Shown here: piece after piece, positions 50,527 through 59,159 of the stretch
Layout of the letters: the number at the start of each line of letters is the position of its first letter
Numbering within the stretch: the stretch's first letter is position 1
Assembly: GCF_008923185.1 (NCBI RefSeq)
Contig: NZ_WBMT01000013.1
Span: forward strand, 62,001-126,000
DNA from: Actinomadura rudentiformis
GTDB taxonomy: Bacteria > Actinomycetota > Actinomycetes > Streptosporangiales > Streptosporangiaceae
Length of the DNA stretch: 64,000 bases
Direction: 5' to 3'
Program-made: the position numbers and the translations under genes
Notes under the pieces: model-generated
What the model saw: only the letters and a program-made list of their open reading frames with translations
What the model was told of the DNA's origin: nothing
Database searches by the model: none

Positions 50527-51671
50527 TGAACGGCTCCCTTTCCGAAGCTGGGGTGGATCAGGCCGACGCAGGCGTACGGGAGCGCGCCGGGCTCCACCTC
50601 CAGCACCGGGACGCCGCGTTCGGCGGCGAGCAGGCGGATGTGCGTCAGGTCGTCGCCCGCGTCGGCGCGGGCCAGGACCTTCCAGGGAACGCGGCGCAGC
50701 AGCACCCGGGTGGTCTCTCCCACTCCGGGCTTGATCAGGTTGAGGTCGTCGATGCCGTGCTCGCGCCCGATCCGGCGTACCGCGTCCCAGCCCGACCAGT
50801 CCGGCGTACGGTCGGCGGCGAGCAGATCGGGTGCGTCCTTGGCCACCCGCTCGGCAACGGCCCCGAAGCGCGCGCAAATCGTGTCCAGGAACAGCTCCGA
50901 CACATCGGAGTCCGCCAGCTCGGCGTAGAACTTCGCACCGTGGAAGTCCCCGGGCCCGATCAGCCGGTCGTTCAGGACCGTACGGCTGACCAGCCCGGAG
51001 ACCGTCGAGTTGAGGCAGGCCGACGGGATCAGGAAGTCGTCGCGCGTCCCGTACACCGGAGTGCACCGGCCCGGGTCGGCCAGCACCGCGAGCCGGTCGG
51101 AGAAGCGCTCGCCGGGATGCGCGGCGGCGTGCTCGTCCAGTGCCGCGGTGAGCTCGCGGGTGATCGCACCCTTGCCGGTCCAGCCGTCCACGAACATCAC
51201 GGTCGCCGGGTCGTGGTGCGCGGCGAGATAGCGCAGCGCCACGGCGTCGATCCCGCGGCCGCGCACGATGCTGATCGCGTAGTGCGGCAGGTCGAGGCCG
51301 TGCGCGAACCGCGCCCAGCGCCGTACGAGCACCCCGACCGGCGTTCCGGCGCGCGCGAGCGAGGCCAGCACGGTGTCCGGGCCGCGCTCGGCCAGGATCA
51401 GCTCGGAGATCAGTCCGACCGCGTACGCGAGCCGCTCGGCCGACGCTTCGAGGGCGGTGCGGAAGAGCCGCTGGTACGCCTCACCCGGCTGGTATTCGAC
51501 CGGCAGGGACTCGGCGTAGTGGGCCCGGCCGGCCTGGATGGCGGCCTCGCGTTCCTCCGTGGGCGCTTCCAGCCGTACGTGCGACAAGTCCTTCAGCAGC
51601 CAGGCGACATCGGCGGGCGCGTAACTGCCGAAGTCCGGTCCGTACAGCGGCGCAGGCAGGACGTCGGTCAC
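50523..51671 (-). CDS. StiP/PRTase_1-type phosphoribosyltransferase-like protein
   Basis: A 382-residue protein of the family now called cysteine protease StiP, originally described as an orthodox PRTase with extra domains in ter loci. VMFVDGWTGKGAITRELT near residue 165 is the PRPP-binding-like loop (DGWTGKG). SACLNSTVSGLVSRTVLNDR holds the conserved Cys. The C-terminal LNLIKPGVGETTRVLLRRVP resembles a Pelota-like RNA-binding domain. Both starts and stops overlap the neighbours by four bases (GTGA). It probably acts with the PRTase-TRSP protein on a ribose phosphate. Confidence 0.85.
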   Translation of the reverse strand: MTDVLPAPLYGPDFGSYAPADVAWLLKDLSHVRLEAPTEEREAAIQAGRAHYAESLPVEYQPGEAYQRLFRTALEASAERLAYAVGLISELILAERGPDTVLASLARAGTPVGVLVRRWARFAHGLDLPHYAISIVRGRGIDAVALRYLAAHHDPATVMFVDGWTGKGAITRELTAALDEHAAAHPGERFSDRLAVLADPGRCTPVYGTRDDFLIPSACLNSTVSGLVSRTVLNDRLIGPGDFHGAKFYAELADSDVSELFLDTICARFGAVAERVAKDAPDLLAADRTPDWSGWDAVRRIGREHGIDDLNLIKPGVGETTRVLLRRVPWKVLARADAGDDLTHIRLLAAERGVPVLEVEPGALPYACVGLIHPSFGKGAVQ

Positions 51672-53125
51672 AGGTCCCCCTTCCGCAGGGCCGGGATCAC
51701 GACGACGGACACCGGCGCCAGGGCGCTCAGCTCCGCCAGCAGCCCGTCCGCCAGCGCCGCCGTGTCGGCGACGTCGTCGATGACGAGCACGATCGCGTCG
51801 AACCTCGCAGCGGCGTCGGACCCCGCATCGACGTTGTAGGCGTACCTCTCCCCCGGCCCGTCCGCCGGATCGTCGTGGGCGGGGAACGCCAGCCGCGTCC
51901 GGATCGCGTAGCCCGGATCGTCCACGGCGAGCACCGGCGAACGTGTGGTCGTCGAGTACCGCACGGCCACGTCCGGGAGAGCGTCCGCCAGCGCCTCAGC
52001 CAGCCGCAGCGGCGCGTACATCAGCTCCTCGAAGCCGAGCACCAGCACGCGCCCGCACCCCGCCAGCGCCGGAACGAGACGCGCCGCCATGTCGGGCAGT
52101 CTCTTCTCCAAGAGATCCCGATGCCCAGGCGTGAATCCATGCCGCCCGCCGTCAGGGAGCCCCGCAGGCCATGCGACATCGATTCGCGTCACCGGTCGTC
52201 CCGCCCGCCGAGCGACCTGCTGCTCGCTGCGAACGGCTTCAAGCTCGGCGACGATAGTCTGGCCGGTTTCCAGGATCCCGTCGGGAAGCTCGACCCGACC
52301 GCTCGCGAGGGCAACGGCATCAATGCGCACGTCCAGCTCGTCAGCAAGGTCGTGCATGCGCGCCCGGTCTTCGTCGTCGCGCAGGTCCACCAGCGCCGCG
52401 ACCACGTAGTGACGCCGCGGCCGTACGGCGTGGAGCGCACGGATCGTGTTGAGCACCGTGCGGCCCGTCGACAGCTCGTCGTCCACCAGCACCATCGGCA
52501 CCTCGGCCCCGGCCGCCGCGGGGTCGGCCGGCAGCAGGAGATGGCTGGTGGCGTGGCTGTGCTCCTCTTCGAAGCCGCCGTACGTGGCGAAGCCCGCGAC
52601 GGGGCGCCGCGTGGAGTGCAGGTAGTAGGCCCCGCCGAGCGCGTCGGCCACCGCGTGCCCGAGGGCGGTGGCGGTCTCGGCGTAGCCCAGGACCACGGCG
52701 TCCACCGGTGTACGCGGCGCCCGCATACGATCGCGCAACGCGGCGGCGGCGCCCGGACGTCCCTTGAGGGCCTCCGCGAGCAGTCCGCCCAGGTCGATCG
52801 ACTCGTCTCCGCCGTCCCGCCCGGCGGACCCGTCCGGCCCGCTCGGCTGCCGCTCGTTCAGGCCGTCCGGTTGCCGCACGTTCAGCCGTGCCCTCACCAG
52901 ATCGCCCAGCAGCAACCCCGACCCGTACACCAGCCGCGGATCGGTCGGAACATGCTTGCCGAGCACCGCCGACACCAGCAGATGCGCCCGCCGCGGATTG
53001 CGCCGCACCGCCAGCCCCACCAGATCGCTCAAACCGACCCCGGCGGGGCGTTCGCCGTCGACCAGGCGTACGTCCAACCGGCGCGACACCCACTCTCCGG
53101 CCCAAGCCTCAGCGCCGGCGCTCAC
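51668..53125 (-). CDS. Phosphoribosyltransferase with TRSP domain (PRTase_2-TRSP)
   Basis: A 485-residue protein. Residues 30-270 are a PRTase with the PRPP loop VLVDDELSTGRT near residue 213 and VVLGYAETATALGHAVADAL, the PRTase_2 signature. The C-terminal part, with RVLVLGFEELMYAPLRLAEA and YSTTTRSPVLAV, is the TRSP domain always attached to it. Its partners in known ter-linked loci are StiP-like PRTase, C-C lyase and HAD enzymes, all present here. A nucleoside-like product is predicted by comparative genomics, not proved. An acidic Gly/Asp loop lies near residue 95. Confidence 0.9.
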   Translation of the reverse strand: MSAGAEAWAGEWVSRRLDVRLVDGERPAGVGLSDLVGLAVRRNPRRAHLLVSAVLGKHVPTDPRLVYGSGLLLGDLVRARLNVRQPDGLNERQPSGPDGSAGRDGGDESIDLGGLLAEALKGRPGAAAALRDRMRAPRTPVDAVVLGYAETATALGHAVADALGGAYYLHSTRRPVAGFATYGGFEEEHSHATSHLLLPADPAAAGAEVPMVLVDDELSTGRTVLNTIRALHAVRPRRHYVVAALVDLRDDEDRARMHDLADELDVRIDAVALASGRVELPDGILETGQTIVAELEAVRSEQQVARRAGRPVTRIDVAWPAGLPDGGRHGFTPGHRDLLEKRLPDMAARLVPALAGCGRVLVLGFEELMYAPLRLAEALADALPDVAVRYSTTTRSPVLAVDDPGYAIRTRLAFPAHDDPADGPGERYAYNVDAGSDAAARFDAIVLVIDDVADTAALADGLLAELSALAPVSVVVIPALRKGDL

Positions 53126-54279
53126 CGGCCACCCGCCGCGTCGAGGAGCTCGACGAACGTGACGTCCTCGGCCGCCACCCCGAAGACATGGGCGCGGAGC
53201 ATGAGGCGTTCGGCCCAGGCCCGGTGCGGCCCGGCCTCGTTCATCTTGTTGGCGTACGAGCTCGCCATCGCACCGCCCCCGGCCACGCCGAGGATGTCGG
53301 CGGCGTCGCAGTACTCCTCGTGGGTCACCACTGAGAGCGCGTGCACGGCCGCGACATGGCTCGGATGGATGACGGTCTTTCCGGTGAGGCCGTTCGCCTT
53401 GTCGAGATGGACCTCGCGGATCAACCCGTCGAGGTCGGAGGTGATCAGCCGCTGGCGCAGCGGCGCGGCCCGCTGGGCCTCGAACGGCGACTGCCGCAGC
53501 TGGGGCTTGAACATGCGCTCACCGGCCGAGAAGTACTCCCAGACGGGACCGGTGACCACGAATCCCGTGCCGTCGGCGCGGCCGAGGATGTTGACCACGT
53601 CGGCGATCACCCCGGCGACCGGCTGGATGTCGTAGATCGTCAGGTCCGGCGGCCGCCGCAGCCCGTACGCGGAGGACATGTCGGTGGCGCCCAGCCGGAC
53701 GGCGAGGATGCGTTCCCGGTGCTTGGCCAGGAGCAACGCCACGTCCTGGAGCAGCTCGGCGCGCGTCTCCCGGTAGACCGCCTCCCGGCTCTCGATCACG
53801 GGCATGGCCAGCAGGCGCCGGCCGGTGCGTTCGGCGGTCTCGCCGAGCGCGTCCAGGAAGGCCTCGCCGTTCGCGGCGGTGAACTTCGGCAGCACGAATC
53901 CGCTGACCAGCTCGACGGCGTCGCCGAGCCGCGCGGCCAGGTCGCCGATCTGCTCGGGGGTACGGACCCGGACGAACAGCAGCGGCGCGTCGGACCCGGC
54001 CGCGTGCACGCGGCGCAGGTGCTCGACGGCGTTGGCCTCGGCGGCGGAGACGTCGGCGTCCCCGATCGAGTCCTCCAGGCAGATGACCATGCTGATCACG
54101 CCGCGCCGGTGGGCCTTGGTGACGTCGTCGGCGAGGGTGGGCCGGGTGGCCGGGCTGTAGAGGGTGGCGCCCAGCGCGACCGCCAGCACTTCGGGGTCGG
54201 CGTGCCGGTCGAAGCGGCGGGGCTGCCGATAGAAAAGATGCTTCCGGTCCGCGGTGTCGATGTGGTCAAAGTGCCGCAT
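53122..54279 (-). CDS. TIM-barrel C-C bond lyase of the HpcH/CitE type (ter-associated)
   Basis: A 385-residue protein. ALGATLYSPATRPTLADDV and VISMVICLEDSIGDADV near residues 40-75 place the Arg and Glu-Asp that bind the acid substrate and Mg2+ in CitE relatives. VRLGATDMSSAYGLRR and GKTVIHPSHVAAVHAL complete the barrel. This branch (PF15617) is confined to ter-type loci. It is the first gene of the enzyme module and overlaps the PRTase gene by four bases. GAAGGA lies 10 bases before ATG 54279. Confidence 0.9.
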   Translation of the reverse strand: MRHFDHIDTADRKHLFYRQPRRFDRHADPEVLAVALGATLYSPATRPTLADDVTKAHRRGVISMVICLEDSIGDADVSAAEANAVEHLRRVHAAGSDAPLLFVRVRTPEQIGDLAARLGDAVELVSGFVLPKFTAANGEAFLDALGETAERTGRRLLAMPVIESREAVYRETRAELLQDVALLLAKHRERILAVRLGATDMSSAYGLRRPPDLTIYDIQPVAGVIADVVNILGRADGTGFVVTGPVWEYFSAGERMFKPQLRQSPFEAQRAAPLRQRLITSDLDGLIREVHLDKANGLTGKTVIHPSHVAAVHALSVVTHEEYCDAADILGVAGGGAMASSYANKMNEAGPHRAWAERLMLRAHVFGVAAEDVTFVELLDAAGGR

Positions 54280-54365
54280 GCACGCTGGGTCCTTCCCCAT
54301 CGTCGGGCCCGCACGCGGGCACGATATCCAGGGTATGTGGTGGTACGCGGGTATTCGGTCATACG

Positions 54366-54402
54366 AAAAACACCGACGAACACCAAATGATGCCCGTCGG
54401 TG
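54366..54402 (-). terminator. Rho-independent terminator between terD and the lyase gene
   Basis: CACCGACG (54371-54378) pairs with CGTCGGTG (54395-54402); on the minus strand the stem is followed by TTTTT (54366-54370). It would stop transcripts from the ter genes ahead of the enzyme module, so the latter needs a promoter in the 85 bases that remain or readthrough. Confidence 0.8.
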
Positions 54403-54479
54403 CTTTCCCACCACTGTTTGTCAAGGTGAGCCTGCACGTGGGTGCACCCACAGGGCAGGCACTCCCGCAGGCAGGCGGC

Positions 54480-55061
54480 CTACAGGTGCGGGGTGACCGC
54501 CGGGACGAGATGCTGGACCGTCCGGCCGGTGGCGATGGCGCCGATGGCGGTCATCGACCAGCCCTGGCCGTCCCGCGACACCTTGGCCATGATCTGCGCG
54601 TTGTGCTGGCCTGAGCCGCTCAGGTCGTAACGCGCCAGCTCCTGGCCCGTCCCCTCGTCCACCAGGCGGCAGAACGCGTTCTCGATCTGCGAGAAGTCCT
54701 GCCCGGTGAACGAGTTGACGGTGAACACCAGCTGGGTGATGTTGGCCGGCAGGCTCTGCAGGTCAACGTTGATCACCTCGTCGTCGCCCTCACCCTCGCC
54801 GGTGAGGTTGTCGCCGGTGTGCAGCACCGAGCCGTCCTTGCTGCGCAGCTGGCGGAACCACACCGTGTCGGCGAGGTTGCCGCTGGCGTCGAAGAGCAGG
54901 CAGGACGCGTCGAGGTCGATCGACTGGGCTTTGCCCTTCTTGCCGAACAGGCCCTTCTTGGCGACCGCGTCCCAGCCCAGCCCCATCTTGACACGCGTGA
55001 GAGTGCCCCCGCCGGGCTTGGCAAGGGAGACCTTCTGCCCCTTCTGCAGTGAGATCGACAT
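54480..55061 (-). CDS. TerD-family protein, lysine-insert type
   Basis: A 193-residue TerD/TerZ-like calcium-binding stress protein. VSLAKPGGGTLTRVKMGLGW starts the fold. An insert AVAKKGLFGKKGKAQ near residue 32 separates it from the SIDLDASCLLFD acidic loop. HTGDNLTGEGEGDDEVINVD is the Ca2+-binding core. The insert and ending (TGRTVQHLVPAVTPHL) set it apart from the other two copies. AAGGAG seven bases upstream favours the second ATG, 55061. A terminator follows it. Confidence 0.92.
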   Translation of the reverse strand: MSISLQKGQKVSLAKPGGGTLTRVKMGLGWDAVAKKGLFGKKGKAQSIDLDASCLLFDASGNLADTVWFRQLRSKDGSVLHTGDNLTGEGEGDDEVINVDLQSLPANITQLVFTVNSFTGQDFSQIENAFCRLVDEGTGQELARYDLSGSGQHNAQIMAKVSRDGQGWSMTAIGAIATGRTVQHLVPAVTPHL

Positions 55062-55141
55062 CATCCGCTCCTTTGGTGATGAGTTGGGTCACACGCGGGG
55101 TCTTGGACTCGGGGGCCATCGGATGACTACATGTTCGGTGC

Positions 55142-56227
55142 TCACACTCCGGTGGAGTGCAGCTGCTTGTCGGGGGCTGCCTCGTCCCCGGCGTCGCCGT
55201 TGCGGTTGCGGATCAGGGAGCTGACGAACGCGGCGATGATCAGACCCGCGCCGAGCCCGCCGGTGATCCACTCGGGCACGTGGTGGCCGATGCTGATGAG
55301 CATGCAGGCCGCCAGCGCACCGATGGCCCACATCGCGCCGTGCTCCAGGTAGACGTACTCGTGCAGCGTGCCCTTGCGCACCAGGAAGACCGTCAGCGAC
55401 CGGATGTACATGGCGCCGATGCCCAGGCCCAGCGCGATGATGATCAGGTTGGTACTGATCGCGAACGCGCCGATCACGCCGTCGAAGGAGAACGAGGCGT
55501 CCAGGACCTCCAGGTAGAGGAACAGGAAGAACGCGGCCTTGCCGGTGGCCACGGCCAGCCCGTTGGGGCCCTTCTTGACGTTCTCGTCGTCCTCGTCGAG
55601 ATCCCCCGCGCCCTCGAAGAGCTCACCGAGCCCGTTCACCAGGATGTAGGTGATCATGCCGAGCACGCCGGCGATCATCACTTCGCCGGGGTTGTCGGCG
55701 AAATAGCCGCCGGCCAGGGCCAGCGCGGTGCCCGCGATGACGACCGCCAGCTGGTCGAGCTTGCCGATCCGGGCCAGGGGGCGTTCCAGCCAGGCCAGCC
55801 ATTGGTGGTCGTGCTCCTGGAACACGAAGTCGAGGAAGAGCATCAGCAGGAACATCCCGCCGAACGCGGCGATCATCGGATAGGCCGACTCGAGGGCGTG
55901 CGCGTAGGCCTTCTCGTCGTTCAGTGCCAGGTCGAACGCCTGATAGGGGCTCATCCCGGCGGTGATCGCGACAATGGCCAGGGGGAACACCAGCCGCATG
56001 CCGAACACCGCGATCGCGATGCCGATGGTCAGGAAGATCTTCTGCCAGAACGGCGACATGCGTTCGAGCACCTTGGCGTTGACCACGGCGTTGTCGAACG
56101 AGAGCGAGATCTCCAGAACGGCCAGGATGGCGACGAGGGCGAATGCGGCCGGCCCGTCGTACAAGAACGCGGCGACCAGGCCGGCGGCGGTGACCCCGAA
56201 GGACCACCCGAAGGTGCGAAGAATCAT
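55142..56227 (-). CDS. TerC/DUF475-type integral membrane protein
   Basis: A 361-residue protein with about 9 membrane segments. Two related segments hold the hallmark acidic sites: LEISLSFDNAVVNAKVL near residue 40 and LEVLDASFSFDGVIGAF near 240. The TerC superfamily includes manganese exporters that keep exported enzymes metallated. Here it lies between terD genes, as in other actinomycete ter loci, and probably forms a membrane complex with them. No good Shine-Dalgarno precedes ATG 56227. An acidic loop, GDLDEDDENVKKGP, lies near residue 210. Confidence 0.9.
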   Translation of the reverse strand: MILRTFGWSFGVTAAGLVAAFLYDGPAAFALVAILAVLEISLSFDNAVVNAKVLERMSPFWQKIFLTIGIAIAVFGMRLVFPLAIVAITAGMSPYQAFDLALNDEKAYAHALESAYPMIAAFGGMFLLMLFLDFVFQEHDHQWLAWLERPLARIGKLDQLAVVIAGTALALAGGYFADNPGEVMIAGVLGMITYILVNGLGELFEGAGDLDEDDENVKKGPNGLAVATGKAAFFLFLYLEVLDASFSFDGVIGAFAISTNLIIIALGLGIGAMYIRSLTVFLVRKGTLHEYVYLEHGAMWAIGALAACMLISIGHHVPEWITGGLGAGLIIAAFVSSLIRNRNGDAGDEAAPDKQLHSTGV

Positions 56228-56297
56228 GAATGCGTTTCTGCTAGGCGGGGTGACTGGCGCTGACCGACCTGGACAGGCAGGAGCTGATCGACGCTGA

Positions 56298-56876
56298 TCA
56301 ACCGACGTTCACGCCGAAGTCCACGGCGATACCGGCCAGACCTGAAGCGTACCCTTGGCCGACAGCGCGGAACTTCCACTCCCCGCTGCGCCGGTAGAGC
56401 TCGCCGAAGACCATGGCGGTCTCGGTCGAGGCGTCCTCGGTCAGGTCGAATCGCGCGAGTTCGTTGTTGTCGGCCCGGTTGACGATGCGGATGAAGGCGT
56501 TGCGCACCTGGCCGAAGCTCTGGCCGCGGTTGTCGGCGTCGTAGATCGACACCGGGAAGACGATCCGTTCGCACTCGGCGGGCACCTTGGCCAGGTCGAC
56601 GTTGACGACCTCGTCGTCGCCTTCGCCCTCCCCGGTCAGGTTGTCGCCGGTGTGCTCGACCGAGCCGTCCGGGCTGCGCAGGTTGTTGAAGAACACGAAG
56701 TGCTGGTCGGAGAGGACCTTGCCGCTGCTGTTCAGCAGCAGCGCCGAGGCGTCCAGGTCGAAGTCCGCGCCGGTGGTGGCGCGCACGTCCCAGCCGAGAC
56801 CCACCGAGACGGCGGTGAGGTCGGGCGCGGCCTTCGTCAGCGAGACGTTGCCGCCCTTGGCGAGCGATACTCCCAT
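56298..56876 (-). CDS. terD: TerD-family calcium-binding stress protein
   Basis: A 192-residue TerD protein: MGVSLAKGGNVSLTKAAPDL, FDLDASALLLNSSGKVLSDQ, HTGDNLTGEGEGDDE and FGELYRRSGEWKFRAVGQGY. The paired Asp-rich loops bind two Ca2+ ions in the known structures. TerD proteins are needed for tellurite, phage and oxidative stress tolerance, and affect development in streptomycetes. AAGGAG precedes the ATG. It shares about 80% of residues with the next copy by eye, so the two are recent duplicates. Confidence 0.96.
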   Translation of the reverse strand: MGVSLAKGGNVSLTKAAPDLTAVSVGLGWDVRATTGADFDLDASALLLNSSGKVLSDQHFVFFNNLRSPDGSVEHTGDNLTGEGEGDDEVVNVDLAKVPAECERIVFPVSIYDADNRGQSFGQVRNAFIRIVNRADNNELARFDLTEDASTETAMVFGELYRRSGEWKFRAVGQGYASGLAGIAVDFGVNVG

Positions 56877-56972
56877 GATCGCGCTGCTCCTTGGCTCTCT
56901 CTGATCTCGTGCGCCCGGGTCTCGTGTGTCCCAGGTCTCGTGCGTCGGGACTCGTGCGTCGGGGGCGGGCGG

Positions 56973-57548
56973 TCAGATGTTGACGCCGAAGTCCATCGCG
57001 ATGCCGGCCAGACCCGAGGCGTACCCCTGCCCGACGGCCCGGAACTTCCACTCGGCGCCGTTGCGGTAGAGCTCGCCGAAGACCATCGCCGTCTCGGTGG
57101 AGGCGTCCTCGGTGAGGTCGTACCGGGCGAGCTCGGAGTTGTCGGCCTGGTTGACCACGCGGATGAACGCGTTGCGCACCTGGCCGAAGTTCTGGCTCCG
57201 GGTGTCGGCGTCGTAGATCGACACGGCGAACGCGACGCGTTCGGCCTCCGGCGGCATGGCGCCGAAGTTGACCTTGATCTGCTCGTCGTCGCCCTCGCCG
57301 GCGCCGGTGGTGTTGTCGCCGGTGTGCTCGACGCCACCGTCCGGCGTGCGGAGGTTGTTGAAGAACACGAAGTGCTGGTCCGAGACGATCTTGCCGCTGG
57401 TGTCCAGTACCAGGGCCGACGCGTCCAGGTCGAAGTCGGTGCCGGTCGTGGTGCGCAGGTCCCAGCCGAGACCGACGGTCACCGCGGTCAGCCCGGGGGC
57501 CTGCTTGGTGAGGGAGACGTTGCCGCCCTTGCTGAGACTGACACCCAC
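56973..57548 (-). CDS. terD: TerD-family calcium-binding stress protein, second copy
   Basis: A 191-residue TerD protein nearly matching the neighbour: VGVSLSKGGNVSLTKQAPGL, FDLDASALVLDTSGKIVSDQ, HTGDNTTGAGEGDDE and FGELYRNGAEWKFRAVGQGY. The GTG start at 57548 has GGAGG four bases ahead. It is the first gene of the ter cluster. About 100 bases of ACGAG-rich degenerate repeats (56896-56960) lie between it and the next copy. Confidence 0.95.
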   Translation of the reverse strand: MGVSLSKGGNVSLTKQAPGLTAVTVGLGWDLRTTTGTDFDLDASALVLDTSGKIVSDQHFVFFNNLRTPDGGVEHTGDNTTGAGEGDDEQIKVNFGAMPPEAERVAFAVSIYDADTRSQNFGQVRNAFIRVVNQADNSELARYDLTEDASTETAMVFGELYRNGAEWKFRAVGQGYASGLAGIAMDFGVNI

Positions 57549-57643
57549 AGTGCCTCCAAGATCGCTCGCTTCATGACGGCGCCTCACGACGCCTCGCAAT
57601 AAAGACGCTGGAAGTGATGCTATCCGTTCCCTATGAACCGATC

Positions 57644-57724
57644 TGCCCTACACGGACCGCCTCTGCCCCACACGGACTGACTCTGGCCACATGGACCGAC
57701 TCTGGTCCACCAGATCGACCAGAC
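57644..57724. repeat. Four ~20-bp degenerate tandem repeats in the divergent ter promoter region
   Basis: CTGCCCTACACGGACCGC, CTCTGCCCCACACGGACTGA, CTCTGGCCACATGGACCGA and CTCTGGTCCACCAGATCGA lie end to end. They fall between terD and the divergent coiled-coil gene and may act as regulator sites. No known operator pattern is recognised. Confidence 0.6.
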
Positions 57725-57830
57725 CGTCAGAGAAAGAGCGATCCGATGCACATTGCCCGGCCTGTGGAGGTGAACTCAGCGGTCGGCCTGAGCGAGACTA
57801 GAGCGAGCAAGGCGGGAAAGGGAGGCAGCG

Positions 57831-59090
57831 TTGCGGGGACCGGGCGATCAGCGCCGCCGTGGCCGGGGTTCCGGGCGCGAGGCGCAGGCCCGCGCCGCGG
57901 CCGTCGAGGCCAAGCAGGACGCGGCCGCGGCCTTCTACGACATGGACCAGGCGCAGAAGTACATCGACGGCCGGGTCACGGTGCTGACCGATCTCGACCA
58001 GGCCGCCGGCGCCGCCGCCCGCAGGGACTTCGACCGGCTGAACGACACCGCCGACGCCGCGTCCATCGGCTACATCGACGTCGTGGACGCCCACGACCTG
58101 GACTCCGCGGACCGTTCGCTGGCCGAGTACGACGCCGCCCGCCGCGCCTTCCTGGCCGTCGGCGACCGGCTCCGTAAGATCACGGGCGATCTCAACCGTT
58201 TCGCCGAGCGGCTGACGCCCCAGATGGCGCGGCTGGAGACGGCGCTCGACCAGTTGCCACCGCGGCTGGCCGCCGCCCGCGACGCCGTCGCCGCCGCCGA
58301 AGCCGCCATCGCGGCCGCCCAGAAGGCGGGCATGGACGTGTCGGATCCGGAGGCGGAGCTGGCCAAGGCCAAGGAGGGGCTGGCGGTGCTCGGCTCTCAG
58401 GGGCTCGGCGGGCTCGGGCTGTCCGGCGCGATGGACAAGGCCGACGAGGTGGCCCGTATCGCCGCGCGCGCCCAGGAGGCCGCCGAGGAGCTGCCCCGCC
58501 TGGGCGAGAAGGTGCGCAACTCCCTGGCCTCGGTCCGCACGCGCGTGGACGTGGTGGCGGGGCGCGTCGAGTCCGTACGCCAGGCGATGAAGAAGCTGCT
58601 CGTCGGCTATTCGCAGGCGTGCTGGCAGGACCTCAAGGGTGCGCCGGAGGCCATTGAGGACGGCGTGACGCGTGCCCGGGAGCGGCTGAACGAGGCGTCC
58701 GCGCTGCTGTCCCAGAACGAGTGGAAGAGGGCGCAGCAGGCCCTGACCGCGGCGCGCACCGAGCTGAACGCGGCCGACCGCCGGGCCGGTCAGGTCACCG
58801 GGCGGGTGAGGGAGCTGGACGCCGTCCGCACCGACCCGGCGGCGCCCGCCGAGGCGGCCCGGTTCGTCGTCCGCGACGCGCAGAAGCTCGCGATCGCCCA
58901 GCCCGGCGGGCCCGCGCCGCAGCACGCGCGGGTGCTGGACGGCCTGGTCGAACGGCTCGAAACGGCCCCCAAACGGCTCACGGGCCCCCACCCCGACTAC
59001 TGGTCGTACCTCCAGGAGCTGGAGGCCATCAAGACCGCCGCGGGTGACGTGGTGGCCCGCATCCGCGCCGAACGCGCCGCCGGAATCTGA
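57831..59090 (+). CDS. Long coiled-coil protein divergent from the ter operon
   Basis: A 419-residue, Ala/Glu/Arg-rich helical protein without membrane segments. Heptad-like runs include RAAAVEAKQDAAAAFYDMDQ near residue 22, AARDAVAAAEAAIAAAQKAG near 150 and LVERLETAPKRL near 385. Clear landmarks are LVGYSQACWQDLKGAPE near 260 and GPHPDYWSYLQELEAIKTAA at the end. TTG 57831 is preceded by GGGAGG. Similar divergent genes accompany ter loci in other actinomycetes. It may be a scaffold for TerD proteins; the function is not known. Confidence 0.78.
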   Translation: MRGPGDQRRRGRGSGREAQARAAAVEAKQDAAAAFYDMDQAQKYIDGRVTVLTDLDQAAGAAARRDFDRLNDTADAASIGYIDVVDAHDLDSADRSLAEYDAARRAFLAVGDRLRKITGDLNRFAERLTPQMARLETALDQLPPRLAAARDAVAAAEAAIAAAQKAGMDVSDPEAELAKAKEGLAVLGSQGLGGLGLSGAMDKADEVARIAARAQEAAEELPRLGEKVRNSLASVRTRVDVVAGRVESVRQAMKKLLVGYSQACWQDLKGAPEAIEDGVTRARERLNEASALLSQNEWKRAQQALTAARTELNAADRRAGQVTGRVRELDAVRTDPAAPAEAARFVVRDAQKLAIAQPGGPAPQHARVLDGLVERLETAPKRLTGPHPDYWSYLQELEAIKTAAGDVVARIRAERAAGI

Positions 59091-59140
59091 CCCCGGCTTC
59101 TCTCTGACCCCGGCTTCTCTCTGACCTGATTCTCTCTGAA
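59086..59140. repeat. 17-bp tandem repeats across the coiled-coil gene stop
   Basis: TCTGACCCCGGCTTCTC lies at 59086-59102 and 59103-59119, followed by shorter copies TCTGACCTGATTCTC and TCTGAACC. TGA of the first unit is the real stop codon (59088-59090). Confidence 0.8.
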
Positions 59141-59159
59141 CCTGCTCCGGGGGACTTCG

